DNA of 64,000 nt, taken from NCBI RefSeq assembly GCF_000812465.1, contig NZ_JWMA01000006.1, positions 149,887 through 213,886 on the forward strand, written 5' to 3'. Below the pieces are notes generated by a model. That model made no database searches. It saw nothing but the letters and a program-made list of their open reading frames with translations, and had not been told where the DNA came from. This document shows positions 31,762 to 40,269 of this stretch, one piece after another. Positions within the stretch are counted from its first letter, which is position 1; each line of letters opens with the position of its first letter. Made by a program: the position numbers and the translations under genes. This DNA is from Cupriavidus sp. IDO. Lineage in GTDB: Bacteria > Pseudomonadota > Gammaproteobacteria > Burkholderiales > Burkholderiaceae.

Positions 31762-32736
31762 TCAGCCGTAGATCGCCACCATCACCGGCTCGCCCACGCG
31801 GGCAAGGCCGCGATACATGCCTTCGGTGTTGAATGGCAGCGTGACATTGCCGGCGCGGTCGACCGCGATCAGTCCGCCGCGGCCGCCGATGGCCGGGAGT
31901 TTCTCCATCACCACGCGACGTGCGGCTTCTTCCAGCGTCACGCGTGCGTAGCGCATCTGCGCGGCCACGTCGTGCGCGGCCACGGTGCGGATAAACATCT
32001 CGCCGGTGCCGGTGGCGGAGATCGCCGCGACATCGTCGGCATAGCAACCGGCGCCGATCACCGGCGTGTCGCCGACGCGCCCGACCTGCTTGTTGGTGAC
32101 GCCGCCGGTCGACGTGGCGGCCGCCAGGTTGCCGTGAGCGTCGCAGGCCACCGCGCCGACCGTGCCGAACTTGTTGTCCGGGTCGATGGGGTCGGCCTGG
32201 CCGGCCAGCGCGCCGTTCGCCAGCGCTGCCGCGTCATGGTCCAGCAGCGCCATGCCCTTGACCGCCCGTGCGCGCTCCCATTGCTCGTGGCGCGCCTTGG
32301 TGAAGTAGTAATCCGAGGAGACCAGTTCCAGCCCCTGCGACAGGGCGAAGGCCTCGGCGCCCTCGCCTGCGAACAGCACGTGCTCGCTGTGGTCCATCAC
32401 CGCGCGTGCGGCCAGCACCGGATTGCGCAGGCGCGTGACGCAGGCCACGGCGCCGGCATTCAGCGTGGCGCCATCCATCACGGCAGCATCCAGTTCGTAG
32501 GTGCCCTCGTGCGTCAGCACGGCGCCCTTGCCGGCGTTGAAGAGCGGGCACTCTTCGAGCAGGCGCACGGCTTCGGTGACCGCGTCCATGGCGCTGCCGC
32601 CGTCGGCCAGCACGCGCTGGCCGGCTATCAGCACCTGCTCCAGCGCTTCGATGTATTCGCGTTCGCGGGAGGAATCCATGGCGGCACGGGTGATGGTGCC
32701 GGCCCCGCCGTGGATGGCAATGACTGCTTGATTCAT
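31762..32736 (-). CDS. iaaA: Isoaspartyl peptidase/L-asparaginase (plant-type, Ntn hydrolase)
   Basis: 324 residues. N-terminal AIHGGAGTI and the self-cleavage site G191-T192 in [13 protein letters not shown] identify the type-2 asparaginase/isoaspartyl dipeptidase family; Thr192 becomes the N-terminal nucleophile of the beta subunit, and SSTGG-like TSTGGVTNK plus GTGEMFIR supply substrate contacts. The enzyme hydrolyses beta-aspartyl dipeptides and asparagine. It lies 6 bp after the RpiR regulator, whose stop it almost touches, and precedes gsiA as in E. coli. Beta-aspartyl-arginine from cyanophycin is one conceivable substrate. Confidence 0.95.
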   Translation of the reverse strand: MNQAVIAIHGGAGTITRAAMDSSREREYIEALEQVLIAGQRVLADGGSAMDAVTEAVRLLEECPLFNAGKGAVLTHEGTYELDAAVMDGATLNAGAVACVTRLRNPVLAARAVMDHSEHVLFAGEGAEAFALSQGLELVSSDYYFTKARHEQWERARAVKGMALLDHDAAALANGALAGQADPIDPDNKFGTVGAVACDAHGNLAAATSTGGVTNKQVGRVGDTPVIGAGCYADDVAAISATGTGEMFIRTVAAHDVAAQMRYARVTLEEAARRVVMEKLPAIGGRGGLIAVDRAGNVTLPFNTEGMYRGLARVGEPVMVAIYG

Positions 32737-32742
32737 GAGTGG

Positions 32743-33786
32743 CTACGCCTTGAAATGCCGTGCGGCACGTTTGTTTTTGTCGCCGGCGGCATCGGCCGCG
32801 GCCTGTGGCGCGCGCGGCTCGCCGCTGCGCTGGGTGTTCGTCGCGCTGGCGGTGCCGGTCGCCTCGGTGCCGTAAAGCCACGGCAGCAGGAATTCAGTCA
32901 TTTCGGCGGCGGCCTTCACCGGACGTTCAGCCCGGTGCGCGACCGCACCGCAAAGCGCCTCGATCAGCGCCAGCACCGTTGCATCGGAGTTGGCCGAAAG
33001 GCGGTTGGCTGCCTGTGCGTACAGCGCGATATCGGCCAGCGGCGCCAGCGGCGAGGTCGGCCCGTCGGTCAGCGCCAGCAGGCGCGCGCCGTGCGCCTTG
33101 GCGCGCTTGGCCAGCAGCACGGTATCGGCCACATAGCGCGGGAAGGCAATCGCGATCACCAGGTCGGCAGGCTGCAGCTTGAACAGCTGCCGCGCGGCAT
33201 GCGAGGCACCGCCCGCGCCCGCCACCGACATGACGGTGCGGCAATGCATTTCCAGCCCGTGCTGGACCAGCCCCGCCAGGAAGCCGCTGGCGCCGAAGCC
33301 CGCGACATAGATGCGGTCCGCGGCCAGGATGGCGGTGACGGCGCGCTCACAGGTTTCCGCATCGAGCCCGCGGCGCGTGGCCTCCAGGTTGGCGGCTGCA
33401 TCTTCCAGCGAGGCGGCAAAGACCTCCGCTGCCGTAGAGGGCCGCTCCAGTTCCGTGCGCAGCCGCTCAACCGGTGCCAGCGTGGCCTCGAAGCCGCGCA
33501 CCAGTTCGGCGCGGAACTGCGGGTAGCCGTCGAAACCCAGCGCACGCGCAAAGCGGTTGGCGGTGGCCACCGACACCTGCACGGCAGCGGCGAACTCGTC
33601 GATACGCATGGTGGCGGCACGGAACAGGTTCGCCAGCACATATTCCGCCATGCGCTGATGCGCGGGCGTCAGCGTCGGCAGGCTGCGCGCGATGCGTTCT
33701 GAGATCGAATAGCCATTCGGCATGCTGGCGTCGGTCGGCAAGGTGTCTGGAGAGTGGGTTGTCTGGGGGTGGTTGGAAATTTTCAT
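32743..33786 (-). CDS. RpiR-family transcriptional regulator (HTH + SIS)
   Basis: About 347 residues from the ATG at 33786 (MKISNHPQTT). An N-terminal HTH_6 domain (about 22-100; AAAVQVSVATANRFARALGF is the recognition region) and a SIS domain (about 140-270; IYVAGFGASGFLAGLV and AIAFPRYVADTVLLAK) define the RpiR/MurR family, whose SIS domain usually senses a phosphosugar. A disordered Ala/Lys-rich tail ends the protein. First gene of the peptidase/transporter operon, so probably autoregulatory. A later ATG at 33723 is possible. The open frame continues upstream to 33999 across the intergenic palindrome, which argues against that longer form. Confidence 0.88.
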   Translation of the reverse strand: MKISNHPQTTHSPDTLPTDASMPNGYSISERIARSLPTLTPAHQRMAEYVLANLFRAATMRIDEFAAAVQVSVATANRFARALGFDGYPQFRAELVRGFEATLAPVERLRTELERPSTAAEVFAASLEDAAANLEATRRGLDAETCERAVTAILAADRIYVAGFGASGFLAGLVQHGLEMHCRTVMSVAGAGGASHAARQLFKLQPADLVIAIAFPRYVADTVLLAKRAKAHGARLLALTDGPTSPLAPLADIALYAQAANRLSANSDATVLALIEALCGAVAHRAERPVKAAAEMTEFLLPWLYGTEATGTASATNTQRSGEPRAPQAAADAAGDKNKRAARHFKA

Positions 33787-33806
33787 TCCCGGCCACGTGA
33801 TGAAAA
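33780..33806. promoter_or_regulatory. Inverted repeat over the rpiR start codon
   Basis: TTTTCAT (33780-33786) and ATGAAAA (33800-33806) are 7-bp inverted arms with 13 bp between; the rpiR start codon is in the left arm. AT-rich GAAA/TTTC dyads are common operators of RpiR regulators, so autoregulation is conceivable. Confidence 0.35.
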
Positions 33807-33860
33807 TGAATTTACACGGAATCGCGCCCCAAAGAAAATAGAGTTTTACGGATCGAGGGT

Positions 33861-33874
33861 ATTCCCTAGGGAAT
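33861..33874. promoter_or_regulatory. Perfect 14-bp palindrome, candidate operator between rpiR and the ABC-F gene
   Basis: ATTCCCTAGGGAAT is a perfect palindrome 75 bp upstream of rpiR in an AT-richer stretch of the divergent promoter region. It is the best operator candidate for control of the rpiR operon. Confidence 0.45.
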
Positions 33875-33933
33875 CGAACAGCACGCGGGCCCCAGTTGCG
33901 CGCATTCGCCGCGGAAGGACAGCCCGGAAACGC

Positions 33934-33939
33934 TACAAT
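33934..33939 (+). promoter_or_regulatory. Possible -10 of the ABC-F gene
   Basis: TACAAT lies 75 bp before the GTG start; no matching -35 was found. Confidence 0.3.
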
Positions 33940-34014
33940 GCCGGCCAGCGCCGCAACTCTGACAGTTGCCTGCATGTTCTCCGCTTTTTCCGCTTTCATC
34001 CCGAAGTTCCCTCC

Positions 34015-35952
34015 GTGATCCGAATCGACCAGCTAGTCCTCCAGCGCGGCACCAAGGTGCTGTTCGACCACACCAGCGTGACCATCAACCCGGGCGAGCG
34101 CGTCGGCCTTGTCGGCGCCAACGGGAGCGGCAAGTCGACCTTGTTCGCCATGCTGCGCGGAGAGCTACACGCGGACGGCGGCGATGTGGCCGTGCCTGCG
34201 CAGTGGCGGATTGCGCACGTCGCGCAGGAAACACCGGCGGTGGCGCGCAGCGCCGTGGAGTATGTGATCGACGGCGACACCCGGCTGCGCGAGATCGAAG
34301 CGGCCATCGCCCGCGCACAGGGCACCGGCGACGGCAGCGCCGAAGGAGAAGCCCACGCCGCTTTCGCCGACGCCGACGGCTACACCGCCCCGGCCCGCGC
34401 CGAAGCCCTGCTGCTGGGCCTGGGCTTCACGCTGGCGCAGGTATCGCAGCCGGTGTCGTCGTTCTCCGGCGGCTGGCGCATGCGCCTGAACCTGGCGCAG
34501 GCGCTGATGTGCCCGTCGGACCTGCTGCTGCTCGACGAACCGACCAACCACCTGGACCTGGACGCCATCGTCTGGCTGGAAGACTGGCTGGCGCGCTACG
34601 CCGGCACGCTGGTGATGATTTCGCACGACCGCGAATTCCTCGATGCGATCTGCAACGTCACCGTGCACATCGAGAACCAGCAGTTGCGCCGCTACGGCGG
34701 CAACTACACGCTGTTCGAGACCATGCGCCTGCAGCAGATGGCGCAACAGCAGGCCGCCTATTCGCGCCAGCAGAAGGAAATCGCGCACCTGGAGTCGTTC
34801 ATCACACGCTTCAAGGCCAAGGCCACCAAGGCGCGCCAGGCGCAGAGCCGGGTCAAGGCGCTGGAGAAGATGGAGCGGCTGGCGCCGGTGCACGTCGCCG
34901 CCGGTTTCGCCTTTGAATTCCGCGAGCCGGACGCCGCGCCCAATCCGATGATGGTGCTGGAAGGCGTTGACTGCGGCTACGCCGAGGCCGACCCGCCGGT
35001 CACCATCCTGCACAACCTGGCTCTGTCGATCCAGAACGGCCAGCGCATCGGCCTGCTGGGCGCCAACGGCCAGGGCAAGTCGACGCTGGTCAAGACCCTG
35101 GCCGGCACGCAGGATCCGCTCACCGGCACGCTGCGCCTCGGCAAGGGCCTGCAGATCGGCTACTTCGCCCAGCACCAGCTGGAAACCCTGCGCGACCACG
35201 ACTCGCCCCTGCAACACCTGGCGCGGCTGGCGCCCGATACGCGCGAGCAGGAACTGCGCGACTTCCTCGGCAGCTTCAACTTCCGCGGCGACATGGCGAC
35301 CTCGCCGATCGAGCCCTTTTCCGGCGGCGAAAAGGCGCGGCTCGCGCTGTCGCTGATCGTCTGGCAGAAGCCCAACCTGCTGCTGCTCGACGAACCGACC
35401 AACCACCTCGACCTCGATACCCGCGAGGCGCTGACCATGGCGCTGGCGCAGTTCGAAGGCACGCTGATCCTGGTCTCCCACGACCGGCACCTGCTGCGCG
35501 CCACGTCCGACCAGTTCATGCTGGTGGCCGACGGCACCATCAAGCCGTTCGACGGCGACCTGGACGACTACCGCGACTGGCTGCTGCAGCAGGCAGCGGC
35601 CAAGCGCAATGCCGCGACGGCAGCGCATCAGGCCGAGGCTGGCGGCGACGCTGGCAATGGCGCGGTCAACCGCAAGGACCAGCGCCGTGCGGAGGCGGAT
35701 GAGAGGCAGCGGCTGTCAGCGCTGCGCAAGCCCTTGACGAAGGAACTGGAAAAGGTCGAAAAGCGGATGGCGGTTCTGCAAAGCGCCAAGGACGAGATCG
35801 ACCGCTTCATGGCCGATGAAACCAGCTATGCCGAGGCGAACAAGGCGAAGCTGATGGAGATGCTCAAGCGGCAGGGCGAAGTGAACGGCGAGCTTGGCGA
35901 GCTGGAAGAGAAATGGCTGGAGCTGCAGGAGCAGATCGAGATGATTGCGTGA
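34015..35952 (+). CDS. ABC-F family ATPase, YheS type
   Basis: 645 residues from a GTG at 34015 (VIRIDQLVLQRG). Two soluble ABC domains are joined by the linker characteristic of ABC-F translation factors: Walker A GANGSGKS at 34-41 and GANGQGKS near 348, signatures FSGGWRMR and FSGGEKAR, and Walker B LLLDEPTNHLDL in both halves. No membrane segments. A C-terminal coiled coil (about 540-645, QRRAEADERQR onward) and the N-terminal similarity point to YheS rather than EttA or Uup. Such proteins bind the ribosomal E site and ease stalled translation. The stop codon abuts an isolated tRNA 3' end. Confidence 0.92.
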   Translation: MIRIDQLVLQRGTKVLFDHTSVTINPGERVGLVGANGSGKSTLFAMLRGELHADGGDVAVPAQWRIAHVAQETPAVARSAVEYVIDGDTRLREIEAAIARAQGTGDGSAEGEAHAAFADADGYTAPARAEALLLGLGFTLAQVSQPVSSFSGGWRMRLNLAQALMCPSDLLLLDEPTNHLDLDAIVWLEDWLARYAGTLVMISHDREFLDAICNVTVHIENQQLRRYGGNYTLFETMRLQQMAQQQAAYSRQQKEIAHLESFITRFKAKATKARQAQSRVKALEKMERLAPVHVAAGFAFEFREPDAAPNPMMVLEGVDCGYAEADPPVTILHNLALSIQNGQRIGLLGANGQGKSTLVKTLAGTQDPLTGTLRLGKGLQIGYFAQHQLETLRDHDSPLQHLARLAPDTREQELRDFLGSFNFRGDMATSPIEPFSGGEKARLALSLIVWQKPNLLLLDEPTNHLDLDTREALTMALAQFEGTLILVSHDRHLLRATSDQFMLVADGTIKPFDGDLDDYRDWLLQQAAAKRNAATAAHQAEAGGDAGNGAVNRKDQRRAEADERQRLSALRKPLTKELEKVEKRMAVLQSAKDEIDRFMADETSYAEANKAKLMEMLKRQGEVNGELGELEEKWLELQEQIEMIA

Positions 35953-35979
35953 GGGGTTCGAGTCCCCTCCCTGGCACCA
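35952..35979 (+). other. Isolated 3' end of a tRNA gene (T-arm, acceptor strand, CCA)
   Basis: The 28 bases have exact tRNA geometry: T-stem AGGGG/CCCCT (35952-35956, 35964-35968), 7-base loop TTCGAGT with all invariant positions, acceptor strand CCCTGGC, discriminator A and CCA. Nothing upstream supplies the rest of a tRNA, since the ABC-F coding sequence runs up to its first base. The missing 5' strand would read GCCAGGG, which fits a Leu tRNA. Such fragments are typical attachment-site scars of tRNA-targeting integrases. Confidence 0.75.
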
Positions 35980-35994
35980 CGCATTGCCCCCAAT

Positions 35995-36023
35995 AAAAAC
36001 CGGCGCCTCGGCGCCGGTTTTTT
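35995..36023. terminator. Bidirectional rho-independent terminator
   Basis: AAAAACCGGCGCC (35995-36007) and GGCGCCGGTTTTT (36010-36022) make a long GC stem with flanking A and T runs on both strands, so it can end both the ABC-F transcript and the convergent dsbB transcript. Confidence 0.92.
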
Positions 36024-36040
36024 GTTTATGACTTCACCGC

Positions 36041-36526
36041 TTAGCGGAAATTCTTCTCCCGCCGAATCAGCCCCACCGCCAGCGTCAGCGTCAGGATGAA
36101 CAGCCAGATCAGCGACCACGCCGGCACGGACAAACCCAGCACCGGCGGCAGCGGCGCCGTACAAAGCCCGTCCGCATAGAACACCTGCGGCAGCACCTTG
36201 GCCGTGGGCAAGGCATTGACCCAGTTCTCCAGCGGATCGATCCCGCAGCTCGCCTTCGGATTCAGCAGCAGCGACACGTGGTACACCGCCACGGCAATGC
36301 CGCCGACGCCCGACAGCATCCCCAGCCCCTGCCACAGCGTGCGCGTGTTCTGCGCGATCGCCGCCAGCAGCGAGAAGATACCGATGCCGATAAATGCAAA
36401 GCGCTGCATCACGCAGAGCGGACAGGGCTGGTAGCCCTTTTCGTATTGCAGGTAGAGCGCGACGCCGACCAGCGCAAACGAAATGATGGCGATCAGCAGG
36501 AAATAGGCGCGAGAGTTGGCTTGCAT
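36041..36526 (-). CDS. dsbB: Disulfide bond formation protein B
   Basis: 161 residues. Four membrane spans with two periplasmic Cys pairs: C35-C38 in PCPLC and C94 (ASCGID) with C122 (DGLCTAP). DsbB reoxidises DsbA and passes electrons to quinones; QRFAFI after the first Cys pair is the conserved quinone-side segment. The ATG at 36526 (MQANSRAYF) gives the right topology; the open frame extends to 36586. It converges on the ABC-F gene across a shared terminator. Confidence 0.95.
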   Translation of the reverse strand: MQANSRAYFLLIAIISFALVGVALYLQYEKGYQPCPLCVMQRFAFIGIGIFSLLAAIAQNTRTLWQGLGMLSGVGGIAVAVYHVSLLLNPKASCGIDPLENWVNALPTAKVLPQVFYADGLCTAPLPPVLGLSVPAWSLIWLFILTLTLAVGLIRREKNFR

Positions 36527-36692
36527 GGGCGATGGGTTGACTCGGATTGAGGCGGCCGGCGCCACCTTCAGGTCCGGCGCCAGCATTGCTGCGCATTATT
36601 ACCGATTTTGCGCTTCGCCAATGGCTGCAGGGATCGATCCGCAGCGAGTGTGCCTGTGGCGAAATGACGCAGGGTCCGCGTCGCGGGTTCTG

Positions 36693-37259
36693 TCAGCCCG
36701 AAATCCCTTTCTCCCAGCACGCCTTCGAGAGCCGGTACAGGCAGTGCGGCCGCAGCGGATGGCCCGCCGGCACACCGGGATGCTCGAAGCCTACCGGGTC
36801 CTCCTGCATGCCGAGCCGCTCCATCACGGCGCGCGAGCGGCGGTTGCCGAGGGTGGTGAAAGAGACGATTTCGTCGAGGCCTAGCCGCTCGAAGCCAACC
36901 TGCAAGGCGCCGCGCGCGGCTTCGGTGGCGTAGCCCTGCCCCCAGGCGTGCTGCGCCAGCCGCCAGCCAATTTCAACGCATGGCGAGAACGGCAGCGCGG
37001 CCGCCGGCTCGTTCAGGCCGACAAACCCGAGGAAGGCGCCGTCAGCCTTGCGTTCCGCCACCCAGAGTCCCCAGCCGATCGTTGTGATGCGGTCGCGACA
37101 ACGGGTCGCCAGGATATCGCTCTCCGCGCGCGTCAGCGTGGCCGGGAAGTTCTGCATCACCTCGGGATCGGCATTGAGCGCAGCGAACGGCTCAAGATCG
37201 CTTTCGCGCCACTGGCGCAGGCGCAGGCGATCGGTTTCGAGCTCGATCAATGCGGGCAT
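36693..37259 (-). CDS. GNAT acetyltransferase, RimJ/RimL-like
   Basis: 188 residues. The N-terminus IELETDRLRLRQWRESDLEPFAAL and the motif EIGWRLAQHAWGQGYATEAAR (the acetyl-CoA pyrophosphate loop) are those of the RimJ/RimL subgroup, which acetylates N-terminal amines of ribosomal or other proteins and also small molecules. FTTLGNRRSRAVMERLGM closes the domain. It lies 7 bp after radA on the same strand, so cotranscription is likely. Substrate unknown. Confidence 0.88.
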   Translation of the reverse strand: MPALIELETDRLRLRQWRESDLEPFAALNADPEVMQNFPATLTRAESDILATRCRDRITTIGWGLWVAERKADGAFLGFVGLNEPAAALPFSPCVEIGWRLAQHAWGQGYATEAARGALQVGFERLGLDEIVSFTTLGNRRSRAVMERLGMQEDPVGFEHPGVPAGHPLRPHCLYRLSKACWEKGISG

Positions 37260-37266
37260 GTCCGGA

Positions 37267-38628
37267 TCAATCCAGATGCCGCACGCGATCGATGGCCTGC
37301 TCGATGCGTTCCACCGCGATCACTTCCAGCCCGTCGATCTTCTGCTTGGGCGCGTTGGCCTTGGGGATCACGGCGATGGTGAAGCCCAGCTTGGCCGCCT
37401 CTTTCAGCCGGTCCTGCCCGCGCGGGCTGGGGCGGATCTCGCCGGCCAGGCCCACTTCGCCGAACACCACCAGGCCGCGCGGCAAGGGCTTGTTGCGCAT
37501 GGACGAATGGATCGACAGCAGCACGGCCAGGTCGGCCGCGGGCTCGGTAATCTTGACGCCACCCACCGCATTCAGGAACACATCCTGGTCGAAGCAGGCG
37601 ATGCCGGCATGCCGGTGCAGCACGGCCAGCAGCAGCGCCAGCCGGTTCTGCTCCAGCCCCACCGCCAGCCGGCGCGGATTCGGCACGTGCGCCGTATCGA
37701 CCAGCGCCTGGACTTCCACCAGCAGCGGGCGGGTGCCCTCCTGCGTCACCAGCACGCAGGAGCCGGGCACGGTTTCCTCGTGCTGCGACAGGAACAGTGC
37801 CGACGGGTTGCTGATGCCGCGCAGGCCGCGCTCCGTCATGGCGAACACGCCCAGTTCATTCACCGCGCCGAAACGGTTCTTGAAGGCGCGGATCAGGCGG
37901 TGCGAGGAATGTGTGTCCCCCTCGAAGTACAGCACCGTATCGACGATGTGCTCCAGCACGCGCGGCCCGGCCAGGCTGCCTTCCTTGGTCACATGGCCGA
38001 CCAGGATGATGGTGATGCCGCTGCTCTTGGCGATACGCGTCAGCTGCGCCGCGCACTCGCGCACCTGCGCCACCGAGCCGGGCGCCGAGGTCAGCGCCTC
38101 GGAGTACAGGGTCTGGATGGAGTCGATCACGGCCACCTCGGGCCTTTCCGCCTCGAGCGTGGCCTGGATTTTTTCCAGCTGGATCTCGGCCAGCAGGCCG
38201 AGCGACGGGCTCTCCACGCCCAGCCGCTGCGCGCGCAAGGCAATCTGCGCCCCAGACTCTTCGCCGCTCACGTACAACACCCGCCGCTGCCCGGCCAGGT
38301 TGGCCAGCGCCTGCAGCAGCAGCGTGGACTTGCCGATCCCCGGATCGCCGCCGATCAGCACCACCCCGCCCGATACCAGCCCGCCGCCCAGCACGCGGTC
38401 GAATTCGTCGATGCCGCTGGAAAAGCGCGGCACGTCGGCGGCATCGATCTCGGAAAGCTTGCGCACCGTGGCGGATGCCGCCAGCGGCTGGAAGCGCTTG
38501 TTCGAAGCCGATTCGGCCACGGTCTCGACCAGCGTGTTCCACTGCTGGCAGTGCGGGCACTGGCCCGCCCAGCGCGGCGTGGTGCCGCCGCATTCGGTAC
38601 AGGTATAGACAGTCTTGGTCTTGGCCAA
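37267..38628 (-). CDS. radA: DNA repair protein RadA
   Basis: 453 residues from a TTG (38628) read as Met, giving MAKTKTVYTCTECGG, the usual RadA N-terminus. AAGGA lies eight bases upstream. The zinc finger (CTECGG, CPHC) is followed by the RecA-like core with Walker A GGDPGIGKST, the RadA-specific KNRFG motif (FKNRFGAVNELGVF) and a Lon-protease-like C-terminal domain. RadA is a branch-migration helicase in recombinational repair. A further TTG at 38643 is also in frame. Confidence 0.96.
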   Translation of the reverse strand: MAKTKTVYTCTECGGTTPRWAGQCPHCQQWNTLVETVAESASNKRFQPLAASATVRKLSEIDAADVPRFSSGIDEFDRVLGGGLVSGGVVLIGGDPGIGKSTLLLQALANLAGQRRVLYVSGEESGAQIALRAQRLGVESPSLGLLAEIQLEKIQATLEAERPEVAVIDSIQTLYSEALTSAPGSVAQVRECAAQLTRIAKSSGITIILVGHVTKEGSLAGPRVLEHIVDTVLYFEGDTHSSHRLIRAFKNRFGAVNELGVFAMTERGLRGISNPSALFLSQHEETVPGSCVLVTQEGTRPLLVEVQALVDTAHVPNPRRLAVGLEQNRLALLLAVLHRHAGIACFDQDVFLNAVGGVKITEPAADLAVLLSIHSSMRNKPLPRGLVVFGEVGLAGEIRPSPRGQDRLKEAAKLGFTIAVIPKANAPKQKIDGLEVIAVERIEQAIDRVRHLD

Positions 38629-38650
38629 CGGGTGTCCTTGCAAGGCAAAG

Positions 38651-38677
38651 CGGCCGGCGTCATGTGACGTCCGGCCG
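38651..38677. repeat. Inverted repeat between alr and radA
   Basis: CGGCCGGCGTCA pairs with TGACG-CCGGCCG (one bulged T) in the gap between alr and radA. There is no T run, so a role as attenuator or mRNA-stability hairpin is only possible. Confidence 0.4.
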
Positions 38678-38705
38678 ACTGGATCGGTCAGTCAGTTGCT
38701 GGCGC

Positions 38706-39827
38706 TCAGGCGACAGCCGGGGCGGCGCTGTCCGAGGCGGTGATGGTTGCCACGGTGGTCGGCACGCGCGGCGCCAGTGCGCACATCAGCTCGTAGCCGA
38801 CCGTGCCGGCAGCCTGCGCCACGTCGTCGATGGGCAGGCCCTGGCCCCACAGGGTGACGGGGCTGCCGACCCTGGCCTTCGGGCACGGCGCAAGATCCAC
38901 GCAAATCATGTCCATCGACACCCGGCCGACGAGCTGGGTGCGCACGCCGTCGACCAGCACCGGGGCGCGGTTTTCGCCCCAGCCGGCCGCATGGCGCGGA
39001 TAGCCGTCCGCATAGCCGCAGGCAACCACGCCGATGCGCATCGGGCGCTCCGCGGTAAACATGGAGCCGTAGCCCACGGTATCGCCGGGTTGCAGATCCT
39101 GGACCGAGATCAGCTCACTGTGCAGCGACATGGCCGGCTGCAGGCCGGTGCCCGCGATGTCCGCATCGCGGCCGGTGGGCGAAGCGCCATACAGGATCAC
39201 GCCAGGGCGCACCCAGGCGCGGTGCGCCTGCGGGTGCCACAGCACCGCGGCCGAGTTCGACAGGCTGGCCTCGCCCGGCAGGTTCGCCGTGGCAGCATCG
39301 AAGGCCTCGATCTGGTGGGCGATACCTCGGGGACTATCCGCATCGGAAAAATGCGTCATATGGACGATACTGCCTACACAGGGCATGGCCCGGGCGCGTT
39401 CCCAGGCGGCGCGATACTGCGTCGGATGGAAGCCCAGCCGGTTCATGCCGGTATTGAGCTTGAGCTGGATCGCCAGCGGGCCTTTCGGACGTGCGGTTTC
39501 CAGCATGCGGAGTTGCTCTTCGCAGTGGATAGCCGTCGTCAGGCGATATTGTTCCAGCAGGGGAACGTCCTGCGGCTGGAAGAACCCCTCAAGGAGCAGG
39601 ATCGGTCCCTGCCAGCCGAGGTCGCGCAGCAGCACGGCCTCGTTCAGGTCCAGCAGCCCGAAGCCGTCCGTGGCGCGCAGGCCGGCAAAGACACGGCGGA
39701 TCCCGTGGCCGTAGGCGTTGGCCTTGACGACCGCCCAGACGCGCGAATCGGGCGCGCTGCGGCGGACCACTTCAAGGTTGTTGGCAATGGCGGGTTGGTG
39801 AATGACGGCGTGGATGGGTCTTGGCAT
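38706..39827 (-). CDS. alr: Alanine racemase
   Basis: 373 residues. The PLP Lys is K35 in [10 protein letters not shown]; the second catalytic Tyr lies in [11 protein letters not shown], and the C-terminal beta domain contains [11 protein letters not shown]. It makes D-alanine for peptidoglycan. The ATG at 39827 ([13 protein letters not shown]) matches the family; the open frame extends to 39923. Whether this is the biosynthetic (alr) or catabolic (dadX) form cannot be decided, but the absence of dadA next door favours alr. It is 77 bp upstream of radA. Confidence 0.93.
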   Translation of the reverse strand: MPRPIHAVIHQPAIANNLEVVRRSAPDSRVWAVVKANAYGHGIRRVFAGLRATDGFGLLDLNEAVLLRDLGWQGPILLLEGFFQPQDVPLLEQYRLTTAIHCEEQLRMLETARPKGPLAIQLKLNTGMNRLGFHPTQYRAAWERARAMPCVGSIVHMTHFSDADSPRGIAHQIEAFDAATANLPGEASLSNSAAVLWHPQAHRAWVRPGVILYGASPTGRDADIAGTGLQPAMSLHSELISVQDLQPGDTVGYGSMFTAERPMRIGVVACGYADGYPRHAAGWGENRAPVLVDGVRTQLVGRVSMDMICVDLAPCPKARVGSPVTLWGQGLPIDDVAQAAGTVGYELMCALAPRVPTTVATITASDSAAPAVA

Positions 39828-40269
39828 GGAGTCACATCTCAGGAAGCAGGCGTCGCGGCGGCCGGGAGGATGGCGCTGCCCACCTTCATGTGGATCAGTC
39901 GTCACGCCTCGCGGCGATTGCACCAGATCAGGGAAGACCCGGTCGACGGGCCGCGATCGCAGCCGTTATTTGAACACATTCGGGCACGACTTCCGGGAAT
40001 CGGAACGGCCCCCGGCTGTCAAACAGGCGCCTTGCCGGGGTTCGGGATTGTCGTACTTTCGTGATATAAAGCCGGACGCTACGGCCATGTTCTAAAAGCG
40101 AAGCAATATGTCAATGAGGGTCAGGAAAGCCGGACGGCGCCAGAGCGCCGCGCATCCGACACAATTCGACACGGCCACGGCCCAAGGTTCCCTGCAAACC
40201 ATGGCCACGCCGGTGGGCTTCAGCCTGCCCGATCTGCACGGAGTGCGCGATGGAGACAAAGTCGACAGT
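39828..40269. other. Divergent intergenic region between alr and lplT
   Basis: 442 bp. The lplT frame is open from 40108 with two further ATGs, so part of this may be coding. A TGATATAAA (40062-40070) looks like an extended -10 element directed at lplT. No other feature was seen. Confidence 0.5.
40062..40070 (+). promoter_or_regulatory. Extended -10 element upstream of lplT
   Basis: TGATATAAA has the TG motif one base before TATAAA. No -35 at correct spacing, which extended -10 promoters can lack. The predicted start is about 30 bp before the upstream ATG at 40108. Confidence 0.45.
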
